Part shown: positions 43,130-52,218 of the stretch, one piece after another | Numbering within the stretch: position 1 is the first letter of the stretch | How the letters are laid out: the number at the start of each line of letters is the position of its first letter | Origin: an uncultured Paracoccaceae bacterium | GTDB taxonomy: Bacteria; Pseudomonadota; Alphaproteobacteria; Rhodobacterales; Rhodobacteraceae | Assembly: GCA_947500005.1 (NCBI GenBank) | Contig: CANMQJ010000005.1 | Coordinates: 1-64,000, forward strand | Length of the DNA stretch: 64,000 nucleotides | Reading direction: 5' to 3' | Notes under the pieces: model-generated | Database searches by the model: none | What the model was told of the DNA's origin: nothing | What the model saw: the letters and a program-made list of their open reading frames with translations, nothing else | Program-made: the position numbers and the translations under genes

Positions 43130-43686
43130 GACGTTTCGTGGTTGACCGGATCAGGGACTGGGCGCGAGAGGAAACCGGCAGCATCGCAGTGGAGTTCGCG
43201 CTGGTCACGCCGATCCTGCTGCTGATCCTTGCCGCGACGGTCGACATCGGCAGCGCGGCCTTTGTAAGGCTCGCGCAAGAGGGGCGGGTGACAGCCGCAG
43301 CGGATTACGCGCTGCTTCAATCCGCGCCATCGGACAACGAGACCGCAACCTCGCTGGCGCGCAAGCTGGCAGGTTTGCTGCGGGGGACTTCCGAGCAGAC
43401 CGCCGAGGTGGAGGTGAACAATTCGGTGCGCGCAACGTGGAACGGCAGTACCATCACCGTGGCGAACATGCCCGGGGATGCGGTATCGTGTTATTGCCCG
43501 ACCCTGTCGGGAAGCGACGTCGCATGGGGTCCGCCGTTGAGTTGTGGGGCACCTTGCTCCGGCGGTGACACCGCCGGGCGCTTCGTCCGGATCTCGGCCA
43601 ATGCGCGCCATGTCGTCATCTTCCCTGGTTATGCCTTCATGGAGGCGGATGCGGTCGTCTCGCGCTCGGTGGTGCGGCTCCCGTGA
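43126..43686 (+). CDS. tadE: TadE-like pseudopilin
   Basis: This 186-residue protein has a TadE N-terminal domain: ETGSIAVEFALVTPILLLIL (about residues 15-34) contains the conserved Glu that follows the prepilin-peptidase-like cleavage region, then a single membrane segment. The rest is periplasmic, with six cysteines in the C-terminal half (CYCPTLSG, CGAPC). The start overlaps the tadG-like stop and the end overlaps the next gene (GTGA), making a three-gene unit. Confidence 0.8.
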   Translation: MRRFVVDRIRDWAREETGSIAVEFALVTPILLLILAATVDIGSAAFVRLAQEGRVTAAADYALLQSAPSDNETATSLARKLAGLLRGTSEQTAEVEVNNSVRATWNGSTITVANMPGDAVSCYCPTLSGSDVAWGPPLSCGAPCSGGDTAGRFVRISANARHVVIFPGYAFMEADAVVSRSVVRLP

Positions 43687-44120
43687 CCTTGGCTGCGACG
43701 ATCCGGGCCTTGTTTCTTGACCGACGGGGGGCCGTCGCGATCGAGTTTGCGGCCATCGCCCTGCCATTGATGCTGCTGCTGGGCGGAACGGTCGAGTTTG
43801 GGCGCTACATCTGGACCCGCCACGCCTTGCAGGACGCCGCCGCAGCCGGTGCAAGATGTCTGGGCCTGCGCGCCGAACCCTGCGTTAACGGCGGAGCGGT
43901 GGACAAGGCCGCAGCCGTCTCATTCGTTCGCGATCAGGCGTCCGAATGGGCTGTCCGCATTCGGGAAGAGGCCGTAACCCCCGAACCCGTCGGCACATGC
44001 CAGGAGATGGAGGATTTTGCTCGTGTGGGGATCCGGTACCGTTTCACCAGCATCCTGCCGCTCCTTCCCGAGATGTGGGTCGACGCGGAAGCCTGCTTTC
44101 CGGTCATGCCCTCCGACTGA
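43683..44120 (+). CDS. TadE-like pseudopilin, second copy
   Basis: This 145-residue protein has the same TadE layout: RRGAVAIEFAAIALPLMLLL (about residues 14-33) with the conserved Glu, then a helix TVEFGRYIWTRHALQDAAAA. GTG 43683 overlaps the preceding stop. Paired TadE/TadF pseudopilins are usual in tad systems. Their processing would use the CpaA-type peptidase at 53.0-53.5 kb. Confidence 0.8.
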   Translation: MTLAATIRALFLDRRGAVAIEFAAIALPLMLLLGGTVEFGRYIWTRHALQDAAAAGARCLGLRAEPCVNGGAVDKAAAVSFVRDQASEWAVRIREEAVTPEPVGTCQEMEDFARVGIRYRFTSILPLLPEMWVDAEACFPVMPSD

Positions 44121-44279
44121 CTTGATCCGGGATTTGCACCCGGTGCCGGGGTCCTAGCCTTGCCAGGGCTGCAACGGACGCGCAGTTTGGCACCCGGGGT
44201 TCCGCAGGCCGGGACGCTCGGGCGTTTCACCTTCCGGACCGAGTGCCTGTCGGGCGATACAGGGGAGTTGATTGGTAAC

Positions 44280-44639
44280 ATGGTCGAATTACTCGTCGTG
44301 GATGACGACAGCATGATGCTTGAATTCACTGAACGCGTTTTGCGGTCGCTCGGGCGGTCCTGCGTCACGGCGATCGACGCGGCAACCGCGCTTGCCCTGC
44401 TGGACCGGACTCCGTCGATACGGATCCTGATCACCGATTTTCGTCTCGGAACCGGAATGAACGGCTTGGAACTCGCCCGGCTGGCCATGGCGGCGCGCCC
44501 CGGTCTTGGCGTGTTGTTCGTGTCCGGCGACCCCGGCTCACTCGGGGCCATTGGTCGGGACGATCTGGAGCATGTCGAACTTTTGGCAAAACCATACCGG
44601 CGGCGCGATCTTGCGGCGAGTCTGGAGCGCCTGATGTGA
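44280..44639 (+). CDS. Stand-alone receiver-domain protein
   Basis: This 119-residue CheY-like protein has the acidic pair in LLVVDDDSMML, the phospho-acceptor Asp in ILITDFRLGTG, Ser in LFVSGD and Lys in LLAKPYR. There is no output domain. ATG 44280 is the first good start; a GGGGAG about 12 bases before it is a rather distant ribosome site. It is probably a phosphorelay shuttle or regulator by protein contact, possibly with the Hpt protein at 46.9 kb or the hybrid kinases at 55-63 kb. Confidence 0.85.
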   Translation: MVELLVVDDDSMMLEFTERVLRSLGRSCVTAIDAATALALLDRTPSIRILITDFRLGTGMNGLELARLAMAARPGLGVLFVSGDPGSLGAIGRDDLEHVELLAKPYRRRDLAASLERLM

Positions 44640-44675
44640 CGGCGCCGGTGGCGCAGCGTCGGGCGGGGCCTCTTT

Positions 44676-45560
44676 TTAAGAGGCCTCGAGACCAGCCGGT
44701 CTTGGCAGCGTGCAGTCGTGCCTGGGCGGCGCCGGGCGGCCGTAGAGAAACCCCTGATGCCGTGTGCAGCCTTTTTCCAGCAGCCATTCGGCTTGCAGTG
44801 CCAGTTCCACCCCCTCGGCGACGACCCGCAGGTTCAATCCAATTGCGAGTTCGATCATCGCGCTTGCAATCATCGCATCCCGGCTATGGTCAGGAAGCCC
44901 GAAGACGAAGCTCCGATCCAGCTTGATCTCCTGGATTGGGAGCGACTTCAGATGCAGAAGAGATGAATATCCCGTACCGAAATCGTCCAGAGCCAGCGAG
45001 ACACCTATCTCGCGCAGCGCGTGGAAGTTTCGGAATGTCGCATCGTCCTGATCCAGCACCGCTCGTTCGGTGATCTCGATGGTCAGTTCCTTGGGATCGA
45101 CACCTGCGCGAGTCAGGATGTCATTCAGGGATCTCGCCAGATCCGGGCGCTTGAAATGCTGTGCGCTTATGTTGGCCGAGACACTGATCCTGCGGGCGTT
45201 TCGTTCGGAATTCATGTGGGCAAGTTCTTGGCAAGCCGTCTCGATTACCCACATGTCGAGCGCCGGCATCAGCCCGCAACCCTCGGCAATGGGAAGAAAG
45301 TCGGTTGGCGGCGTAAAGCTTCCATTCGGTCCCGGCCAGCGTGCCAGCGCCTCGTATCCGGTGATCATTGGCCAGCGACGAGAAACATCGACCTGCGGCT
45401 GATAGTGCAGCACCAATTCGCCGTTTTCAAAGGCGCGGGTCAACTTCGCGGCATGCGGCGGGCGCGGATCCTGCGTGTTTGGCCTGCTGTCGTCCTCATC
45501 GGCCAGTTGCTCTTGCGCGGAATGTGCGCGGGCCGGATCCGCAAAAATGTCCCGCTTCAT
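44676..45560 (-). CDS. EAL-domain cyclic-di-GMP phosphodiesterase
   Basis: This 294-residue protein is almost entirely an EAL domain, from about residue 38. All catalytic and metal motifs are present: YEALARW, SANISAQHF, TIEITE, ALDDFGTGYSSL, IKLDRSF, VVAEGVE and HQGFLYG. It should hydrolyse c-di-GMP to pGpG. No sensor domain is seen, so control is probably through its partner. Its ATG overlaps the stop of the diguanylate cyclase gene (TAATG), so the opposing enzymes are translationally coupled. Confidence 0.9.
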   Translation of the reverse strand: MKRDIFADPARAHSAQEQLADEDDSRPNTQDPRPPHAAKLTRAFENGELVLHYQPQVDVSRRWPMITGYEALARWPGPNGSFTPPTDFLPIAEGCGLMPALDMWVIETACQELAHMNSERNARRISVSANISAQHFKRPDLARSLNDILTRAGVDPKELTIEITERAVLDQDDATFRNFHALREIGVSLALDDFGTGYSSLLHLKSLPIQEIKLDRSFVFGLPDHSRDAMIASAMIELAIGLNLRVVAEGVELALQAEWLLEKGCTRHQGFLYGRPAPPRHDCTLPRPAGLEAS

Positions 45561-46534
45561 TACGCGACCACGCGGTTTCGGCCAAGTCGCTTGGCGCGAT
45601 ACAGGGCATCATCGGCCATCTGCGTGATGGCTTCGATGGTGGTTTCGGTGTCCCCGAGTTCGACCAACCCTATGCTTGCCGTGACGCGTATCGCGCCGTC
45701 TTCGTCAAAACGGCTTTCGGCGATCTGACTGCACATCCGTTCGGCCCAGATCCGGGCAGAGGAAAGGTCGGTGTCCGGCAGCAGGACGGCAAATTCCTCT
45801 CCGCCCAGCCGGGCGACCTTGTCTCCGACACGGCAATGCTGCGCGACGATCCTGGTGAACTTCTGCAGGACGCGGTCGCCGGCCGGATGTCCGTATGTGT
45901 CATTCACCCGTTTGAAATGGTCGATGTCAAGAAAGGCGACGACTGCCGCTCCGGCGCGCCGGCGAAGCCTCGAGATCTCCTGTGTCAACGCGGTCACAAA
46001 GCTGCGGCGGTTGAGAGCCCCGGTCAGCACGTCCCTATTTGCCTGGCTGCGCAGTTCAAGCTGGTTCACCACGAGGTCGGCGCATTTGCGCAGAATTTCG
46101 ATCTCACGCGGCTCGAAGCGTCGCGGCCGCGTGTCGAACGAACATAGGGTCCCGAGGTTGTAGCCGTCCGAAGTGGTCAACGGTGCGCCGATGTAACTGC
46201 GCAGATAGGGCGGGCCTTTCACGAACGGATTGTCGCTGACACGCGGGTCCTGATGCGTGTCCTCGATCACGAGCGGCTCGTAGCTGCGGATTGCGATGTT
46301 GCAGAATGCAGTCTCGCGCGGGGTCTGCGACAGGTCGAGCCCGTGGCGCGCCTTGAGGATTTGCGAGTTCTCGTCGATGATGCTGATCGACGTCATCTCC
46401 ATCCCGAAGATAAGCCGTACCAGGTCGGTGATATGGTCGAAGCTCGCCTCTGAGCTGTGTGTCGTTATTTCCAGCCGCGCGAGGGCGCCCAGGCGGCCCG
46501 GTTCGTCCCGGAGTTTGGAGGTTACGGTCGTCAT
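45560..46534 (-). CDS. GAF-GGDEF diguanylate cyclase
   Basis: This protein has 324 residues. An N-terminal GAF domain (about residues 15-165) includes RETAFCNIAIRSYEPLVIED and SYIGAPLTTSDGYNLGTLCS. A GGDEF domain (about 170-322) has active-site GGEEF, DIDHFKRVND and the allosteric inhibitory site RVGD placed five residues before GGEEF. It is predicted to be active and product-inhibited. Met at 46534 is preferred (AGAGG about 10 bases upstream); an in-frame ATG at 46579 is possible. It lies next to the Tad genes, whose pilus is often c-di-GMP controlled. Confidence 0.88.
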   Translation of the reverse strand: MTTVTSKLRDEPGRLGALARLEITTHSSEASFDHITDLVRLIFGMEMTSISIIDENSQILKARHGLDLSQTPRETAFCNIAIRSYEPLVIEDTHQDPRVSDNPFVKGPPYLRSYIGAPLTTSDGYNLGTLCSFDTRPRRFEPREIEILRKCADLVVNQLELRSQANRDVLTGALNRRSFVTALTQEISRLRRRAGAAVVAFLDIDHFKRVNDTYGHPAGDRVLQKFTRIVAQHCRVGDKVARLGGEEFAVLLPDTDLSSARIWAERMCSQIAESRFDEDGAIRVTASIGLVELGDTETTIEAITQMADDALYRAKRLGRNRVVA

Positions 46535-46588
46535 CTGGTAAATACCTCTTTCTCTTTGCACAGCGTTCGCGGCCGCCATCCGCGACGC

Positions 46589-46861
46589 CTACCAGGAGTT
46601 CGCGCGCAGATAGTCCAGATCGACCTCTGGCAGGACGTTCTGCATGTTCGTGATCTCGTCGAGCCTGAGCAGATCGACCTGGACGAGTTTCGACTTGTTC
46701 AACAGGATCGTCTTCTCGCGCAGCCGGAAGGGAAGGAACGGCCGGTCATCGCACAGAACGTCGAGAACGCGCTGGTCCTGTCTGACAAGGATGCCGCCGA
46801 AGTGCTGGCTGCCGTCCTCGATGGTCGCTTTGACCGGCACGCAGTATTTGGGGTATTTCAT
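46589..46861 (-). CDS. Small conserved protein of unknown function (DUF6812-like)
   Basis: This 90-residue protein has the pattern FGGILVRQDQRVLDVLCDDR, then PFLPFRLREKTILLNKSKLV. It resembles small proteins with a single beta-barrel-like domain (R-L-x-D-x-L-N/C-D-x-R-P-F-x-P) found near signalling and secretion genes. The function is unknown. Start: Met at 46861 (MKYPKYCVPV) is preferred over the ATG at 46876. It lies upstream of the cyclase/phosphodiesterase pair on the same strand. Confidence 0.55.
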   Translation of the reverse strand: MKYPKYCVPVKATIEDGSQHFGGILVRQDQRVLDVLCDDRPFLPFRLREKTILLNKSKLVQVDLLRLDEITNMQNVLPEVDLDYLRANSW

Positions 46862-46920
46862 GGGCTGACCTCGCATGTCAGGGAAAGAGTCCCGATGTGG
46901 AACCCGAAAGGACGTGACCG

Positions 46921-47295
46921 ATGGAGACGGATTGCAAAACGCATGCCAAGCAGGCCGTTCAGGATCACGAGGCCTGGGAGGAAGCCTGCGCGGTTTTCGG
47001 GCATGAGGACGCGGTGGCCCGTCTGCGTGCCTTCCGTGAGGATCTGGCGCAGCATCTCGACTGGACGAAACAGGGTACGCCCGACAGTGCCGCCCTCAGG
47101 GAAATGGCGCACCGGACCGCCGGCCGGGCCGGATTTCTCGGTTTTGCTGCGCTTGCCCAGGCCTCGGCCGCCTTGGACGAAGCCGTGCATCGCCAGGTCG
47201 GAATCGATGCGTCCCTGATCCGCTGGAGACTGGAAGCCAAGCGTGCCGTCGGGGCGGCCGCGGCTCCGCCCCTGCCGCCCGAGCGGCGTGGCTGA
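46921..47295 (+). CDS. Hpt (histidine phosphotransfer) domain protein
   Basis: This 124-residue, all-helical protein contains MAHRTAGRAGFLGFAALAQA, the Hpt pattern H-R/K-x-x-G-x-x-G/A-x-x-G, with the phosphorylated His near residue 64. AAGGA lies before ATG 46921. It could link the receiver-only protein at 44.3 kb and the hybrid kinases further right. It is transcribed divergently from the DUF6812-like gene. Confidence 0.75.
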   Translation: METDCKTHAKQAVQDHEAWEEACAVFGHEDAVARLRAFREDLAQHLDWTKQGTPDSAALREMAHRTAGRAGFLGFAALAQASAALDEAVHRQVGIDASLIRWRLEAKRAVGAAAAPPLPPERRG

Positions 47296-47399
47296 CGAAG
47301 CTGCGGATGGCGGCGCGCGTCTGCGCAGGTTGTACCCGGGTTCTCGGCGCGGGGCGAGGGCCGCGCTCGGGAGGGAAAAGGGGGCGGGATTTCCTGTGG

Positions 47400-48377
47400 T
47401 CATATCGTTTGAAGCGCTTGAATGACTGCGGGCGTCGCAATGACCGCGAAAAGGACGGGGAGGAAGAACAGGATCATCGGGACGGTCAGCTTGGGCGGTA
47501 GAGCGGCCGCCTTCTTTTCGGCGGCCGCCATGCGGAAATCACGGCTTTCCTGGGCCAGCACGCGAAGCGTCTTGCCCAGCGACGTGCCGTATTTCTCGGA
47601 TTGGATGAGGCCGATGACCGTGGCCTTGATGCTATCGAGGCCCGTTCGGGTTCCGAGATTTTCGTATGCCTGGCGGCGATCCGAGAGATAGGCTAATTCA
47701 GCCGTGGTCAGCGACATTTCTTCGGCCAGATCGGGCGACTGGGTGCCGATCTCTTCGGCAACCTTGCGAAAGGCCGCCTCGCTGCTCATGCCGGATTCGA
47801 CGCAGATCAGCAGAAGATCAAGCGCATCGGGCCAGTTCCGACGCAGATTGTCCTGTCTCTTGGTGATCAGGTTGCGAAGGTAGAGCTTGGGCATTGCAAA
47901 CCCGAGAAAGGCCCCGGCCGCCACGATGACGGCAAGGACGGGAAGGGGCAGATCCTGGCGCAGAACGAGCAAGACATAGGCGATGGCGATACCTGGCATC
48001 GCCACGGCGGCAATGAGGCGCGAGGCGAGGAATGTCACCAGAGGCGCACGACCGCGAAATCCGGCCATTCGCAATGATTGCGACGCGCCGCTTTCGTCGG
48101 TCAGCCGTGCCAAGCTCAGACTTTCCACGATTCCGGCAAAGATCCGGTTCGGCTCCCGCGCGAAAAGAATGGAGCGTTCGCGGCCGTTCGAAGCCTCGTG
48201 GGGCCGGTCGCGCCGACGCAGCCGGCGACTGTCTCTTTCTACCAGCCGCATCCGTTCCGCCAGCCTGTCACGGGCCACCCAAGGCCAGGCAAGCGCGAGA
48301 ATGACGCTCATCGCGGCCAGACCCGAGAGCGCCGCAATGGCGTATTGCATTTGAAGGGGCGTCAGTTCGACCAGCAC
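47400..48377 (-). CDS. tadC: Tad pilus inner-membrane protein TadC
   Basis: This 325-residue protein of the type II secretion F family has a cytoplasmic T2SSF domain (about 160-290, with NWPDALDLLLICVESGMSSE) flanked by membrane helices at both ends. GTG 48377 has AGGGAGAG just upstream. It pairs with TadB as the platform for the Flp pilus. It is the last gene of the minus-strand tad operon. Confidence 0.9.
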   Translation of the reverse strand: MLVELTPLQMQYAIAALSGLAAMSVILALAWPWVARDRLAERMRLVERDSRRLRRRDRPHEASNGRERSILFAREPNRIFAGIVESLSLARLTDESGASQSLRMAGFRGRAPLVTFLASRLIAAVAMPGIAIAYVLLVLRQDLPLPVLAVIVAAGAFLGFAMPKLYLRNLITKRQDNLRRNWPDALDLLLICVESGMSSEAAFRKVAEEIGTQSPDLAEEMSLTTAELAYLSDRRQAYENLGTRTGLDSIKATVIGLIQSEKYGTSLGKTLRVLAQESRDFRMAAAEKKAAALPPKLTVPMILFFLPVLFAVIATPAVIQALQTI

Positions 48378-48389
48378 GTTTCTCTCCCT

Positions 48390-49406
48390 TCACATGTCGA
48401 AGTTGATCATCTGGCGCATCACGAACGTTCCGATGGCCATCCAGAAAAGGGAGGCGGACATCACGAAGATCCCGGTATCGGTCTGATAGAGCAGTGCGAG
48501 ATATTCGGGACTGGTCAGGTGGACGAGGACGGCCACGACCACGGGCAGCGCACCGATGATCCCCGCCGATGTCTTGGCCTCCGCGCTCATCGCCTTCACC
48601 TTCGCATGAAGCTGTCGGCGCCCTCGCAGCACAGTCGAAAGGTTTCCCAGGGCCTCTGTCAGGCTGCCGCCCGCGCGGCTTTGGATAGAGACCAAGACCG
48701 AAAGGAAATTTACCTCTTGCAGCGGCACCCGTTGGGCAAGCCGTTCCACGGCCTCGGTCACTGGCAATCCGACGGATTGATCCTCGACCACCTGGCGGAA
48801 CTCGCTGCGAATCGGCTCTTCGCTGTCGGCAGCGATGATTGCCAGGCAATCTGCCAGCGGGCGTCCGGCGCGGACACCCCGCACGATCACGTCGATCGCA
48901 TCGGGAAATTTCGCGGCGAACGCTGCCAGACGCCGTCGCCGCAGCAATCCGACATGAAGGTAGGGAAGCACTAGCCCCGTCGCCAGTCCGACGGACACCG
49001 AAACGAGGGGACCGAATCCGGACAGGATGGCAAAGGTACAGGCAGCGACAAGCAGGTTGATGAGCCAATAGAACAACGGCTGCCAGGTGAGGCCCGCTTC
49101 GCGGAGGCGCCGATCGAGGGTCGGTCGCCGGCGCGAGCCCTTGAGCGCGTTCTGCCTTTCCTCGATTTCTCGCAGCGTCTTCTCGACTGCCTTTCGGCGT
49201 GTAGAGGGCTTGCCGCCGGAATTCGCGGGTTTTGATCCGGCACGGCCGCCGAGGGCAAGTTCCACCCGGCGCTTGCGCCTGGCGCGCGCCTCGAGCGCGG
49301 GCATTGCGAAAACAAGCAGTATCGCCGCTGCGGAAAAGGCCATGAGCGGAGCGATCAGCAGGTTGAGGTCGAATTGCAGCATCGGGATATTGGTCCGTGG
49401 GGTCAC
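48390..49406 (-). CDS. tadB: Tad pilus inner-membrane protein TadB
   Basis: This 338-residue T2SSF-family protein has the motif region FPDAIDVIVRGVRAGRPLAD, and the second part SRAGGSLTEALGNLSTVLRG, between membrane helices. GTG 49406 overlaps the tadA stop (GTGA), so it is coupled to the motor ATPase; an in-frame ATG at 49382 is less likely. It forms the inner-membrane platform with TadC. Confidence 0.9.
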   Translation of the reverse strand: MTPRTNIPMLQFDLNLLIAPLMAFSAAAILLVFAMPALEARARRKRRVELALGGRAGSKPANSGGKPSTRRKAVEKTLREIEERQNALKGSRRRPTLDRRLREAGLTWQPLFYWLINLLVAACTFAILSGFGPLVSVSVGLATGLVLPYLHVGLLRRRRLAAFAAKFPDAIDVIVRGVRAGRPLADCLAIIAADSEEPIRSEFRQVVEDQSVGLPVTEAVERLAQRVPLQEVNFLSVLVSIQSRAGGSLTEALGNLSTVLRGRRQLHAKVKAMSAEAKTSAGIIGALPVVVAVLVHLTSPEYLALLYQTDTGIFVMSASLFWMAIGTFVMRQMINFDM

Positions 49407-50875
49407 GCTGCGCTCGCCGCTTCGAGCGCGCGCGACAGCCGTTCGTCTTCGCCGAAATAGCGGGCCCGGTCCCAGAAGGCCGGCCGCCCGATGCCCGTCG
49501 ACTGGTGCCGGCCGAGAATCCTGCCGTTTTCGTCCTCGCCCAACAACTTGTAGACAAAGATGTCCTGCAGGATCGGAACGTCGCCCTCCATCCCGATGAC
49601 CTCGGTGATGTGGGTAATGCGCCGCGAGCCGTCGCGCAGGCGCGCCGCCTGGACGATGACGTCGATCGAGGAGACGGCCATCTGCTGGATCGTCTGGGAG
49701 GGCAGGTCGTAGCCGCCCATCGTGATCATCGCCCCGAGTCGCGAAAGCGCCTCTCGCGGAGTATTGGCGTGCAGCGTTCCCATGGAGCCGTCATGTCCGG
49801 TGTTCATGGCCTGAAGCAGATCGAACGCCTCAGGGCCGCGCACCTCGCCGACGATGATCCGCTCGGGCCGCATCCGCAGGCAGTTCTTCACGAGGTCGCG
49901 CATCGTGACCTCGCCCGAGCCTTCGACATTCGGTGGCCGGGTTTCCAATCTGACGACATGCGGCTGTTGAAGCTGAAGCTCTGCCGAATCTTCGCAGGTA
50001 ACGATCCGTTCGTCCGCATCGACGTAACGCGTGAGACAATTGAGAAGCGTGGTCTTGCCCGACCCAGTCCCGCCAGAGATAAGAACATTGCAGCGGACAC
50101 GGCCGATGATTTTCAGGATCTCGGCCCCTTCGGGGGTGATCGAGCCGAAATCGACGAGCTGATCGAGCGTCAGCTTGTCCTTCTTGAACCGCCGGATCGT
50201 CAGGCCGGGGCCGTCGATTGCCAGCGGGGGGGCGATGACGTTTACGCGGCTGCCATCCGGCAGGCGGGCATCGCAGATCGGGCTCGACTCGTCCACCCGG
50301 CGGCCGACCTGGCTGACGATGCGCTGACAGATGTTCAGAAGCTGGCCATTGTCGCGAAACCGGATATTCGTCTGCTCGACCTTGCCGCCAACCTCGACAT
50401 AGATGAAATCCGTTCCGTTGACCATGATATCGGCGATATCGTCGCGTGCCAGCAGAGGCTCCAGCGGGCCATAGCCCAGAACGTCGTTGCAGATCTCCTC
50501 GGTCAGTTCGGCCTGTTCCGCGCTCGACAGCACGGCGCGCTTGGCAACGAGAATCTCGTTCACCACGCCACCGACTTCGCGCCGGGCGGCTTGAAGCTCC
50601 ATCTGCGCAAGTTCCGTGATGTTGATCGAATCGATCAGTGTGCCGAAAATCTCCTTTTTCAGGTCGATATATTCGGGTGGTTTCTCCGAGGGTGTGGAGC
50701 GCGCGGGCGCCTGTTGCTTCGGAGGTTGGTGCCCTTGGGTCGTCGGGCGAGGGGGCTGATCCTCCGCGCGCCGCCTTGGCGCAGGTGCAGGGGCAGGGCG
50801 CGTCACGTCGGGTAGAACCGCCGCGGTGCCACGAGCCTGATCCAGCGCCGTCCGTTTTCCAAAAGGTCGTGTCAT
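49403..50875 (-). CDS. tadA: Tad pilus assembly ATPase TadA/CpaF
   Basis: This 490-residue secretion ATPase has Walker [14 protein letters not shown], an Asp box ([10 protein letters not shown]), Walker B ([19 protein letters not shown]) and a His box ([20 protein letters not shown]). It drives Flp pilus polymerisation from the cytoplasm. The N-terminal about 80 residues are proline-rich and variable. ATG 50875 is chosen (AAGAG upstream); an ATG at 50902 lacks a ribosome site. Its start is 45 bases after the tadZ stop. Confidence 0.92.
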   Translation of the reverse strand: MTRPFGKRTALDQARGTAAVLPDVTRPAPAPAPRRRAEDQPPRPTTQGHQPPKQQAPARSTPSEKPPEYIDLKKEIFGTLIDSINITELAQMELQAARREVGGVVNEILVAKRAVLSSAEQAELTEEICNDVLGYGPLEPLLARDDIADIMVNGTDFIYVEVGGKVEQTNIRFRDNGQLLNICQRIVSQVGRRVDESSPICDARLPDGSRVNVIAPPLAIDGPGLTIRRFKKDKLTLDQLVDFGSITPEGAEILKIIGRVRCNVLISGGTGSGKTTLLNCLTRYVDADERIVTCEDSAELQLQQPHVVRLETRPPNVEGSGEVTMRDLVKNCLRMRPERIIVGEVRGPEAFDLLQAMNTGHDGSMGTLHANTPREALSRLGAMITMGGYDLPSQTIQQMAVSSIDVIVQAARLRDGSRRITHITEVIGMEGDVPILQDIFVYKLLGEDENGRILGRHQSTGIGRPAFWDRARYFGEDERLSRALEAASAA

Positions 50876-50919
50876 GTGGCTCTTTTCAGATTGAATGGGC
50901 ATGCCGTGGACACTCGGCG

Positions 50920-52164
50920 TCAGCCGAGACCGAGGAGTTTGCGGAACCGGCCGGATGTCTGGCTTTTACCGGTCAGGTCGTATGCGAGGCGCCTGAGTGA
51001 TGCCTGCAACCTGCCTCGGGGCGACTGTTCGCGGATCGTGCGCCCCTCGGCCGCCGCGGTCCCGAAAGCGGCTGCATCGAAACCCATGGTCTCCCATGAT
51101 TCGATGCCGATGCTTCGGGCGAATTTCTCGGGCGGGATTTCCCTGCGTCTGGCCATCCGGCACGTGTTGATCAGCAACCTTGGGGCCGCATCGTTGGGCC
51201 GCAGGGTGCGCAACCGCTGGACCAGCGCCCGCGCGTTGCGCAGATTCGGCAGATCCGGGGAGACGATGACGATCACCTCGTCCGCACTGGTCAGGACATC
51301 GCGACTGGAGGCGGTCCAGTCATGAGGGAGATCCGCCACAACATAAGGGAAGGAGCTGCGCGCGATCTCGATCAGCCGTTCGATCGCTTCCGGGGAAGGG
51401 TCGATATCGCCGAGCGGGTCGTCGAAGCCCGGCAGCACTTTCAGGAATTCTCCGCGCTGGACGATCAATCGGTCGAGAAGGGCCGCGTCGAGCTTGTCGC
51501 GTTGATCCAAGTATTTTTCAAGTCCCGATACCGGCTTGAGATCGAGGTTGACCGCAGCCGAGCCGAACCGGAAATCGAGATCGAGCAGAAGGGTGGGACT
51601 CCCTTGTTCTTCGGCGATGGTCCAGGCGACATTCTGCGCGATCGTCGATGCGCCGACGCCGCCTTTCGCACCAACAAAGGCATATAACTTGCCCGGCCTG
51701 GTGGCGGTTTCTTGAGCGAACAGCCTTTGCACGGTCGAGACGAGGACCATCGGAGAAGGCGTGCCGACAAGATATTCCGAGATGCCTCGGCTGGTCAGTT
51801 TGCGGTAGAGAGCGATGTCGTTTTCGGTACCGATCACGACCACCTTGGTGTCCGGATCGCAGACCGCCGCGAGCGCATCCAGTTCCGCAAGCAGAGCTGC
51901 GCCCCCCGTCGACACCTCCACGATCAGCAGAGAAGGGGTGCGCTTGGTCTCGAATGCGCGGCACGCGCGGGCGATGCCGCCTTCGCTTATCTCCGCGCTG
52001 ACCCGGTTCAACCGGCGGTCGCCGCTGGCGCGTTCGATGGCGCTGCGTGTGGCAGAGGTCAGGCAGAACGCTGCAGCCGTCAGATGCGGCACGCGGACAC
52101 TGGACAGCGGCTGACCGGCTTCGTCGCCTGCGGCTTCGCTCAACTGTATCGGATTATGCTTCAT
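50920..52164 (-). CDS. tadZ: Tad pilus localisation protein TadZ/CpaE
   Basis: This protein has 414 residues. An N-terminal receiver-like domain without clear phospho-acceptor (about 30-150) is followed by a MinD/ParA-type ATPase with the deviant Walker A KGGVGAST and LLLDLDFRFGSAAVNLDL. TadZ places the pilus machine at the cell pole. GGAG precedes ATG 52164. No cpaC (secretin) or cpaD gene separates it from cpaB, unlike most tad operons. Confidence 0.88.
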   Translation of the reverse strand: MKHNPIQLSEAAGDEAGQPLSSVRVPHLTAAAFCLTSATRSAIERASGDRRLNRVSAEISEGGIARACRAFETKRTPSLLIVEVSTGGAALLAELDALAAVCDPDTKVVVIGTENDIALYRKLTSRGISEYLVGTPSPMVLVSTVQRLFAQETATRPGKLYAFVGAKGGVGASTIAQNVAWTIAEEQGSPTLLLDLDFRFGSAAVNLDLKPVSGLEKYLDQRDKLDAALLDRLIVQRGEFLKVLPGFDDPLGDIDPSPEAIERLIEIARSSFPYVVADLPHDWTASSRDVLTSADEVIVIVSPDLPNLRNARALVQRLRTLRPNDAAPRLLINTCRMARRREIPPEKFARSIGIESWETMGFDAAAFGTAAAEGRTIREQSPRGRLQASLRRLAYDLTGKSQTSGRFRKLLGLG

Positions 52165-52218
52165 GTCGTTACTCCGGCCTTGCTGCGACCCCCCGCACGA
52201 TGCGGGCCGAGATCGGCT

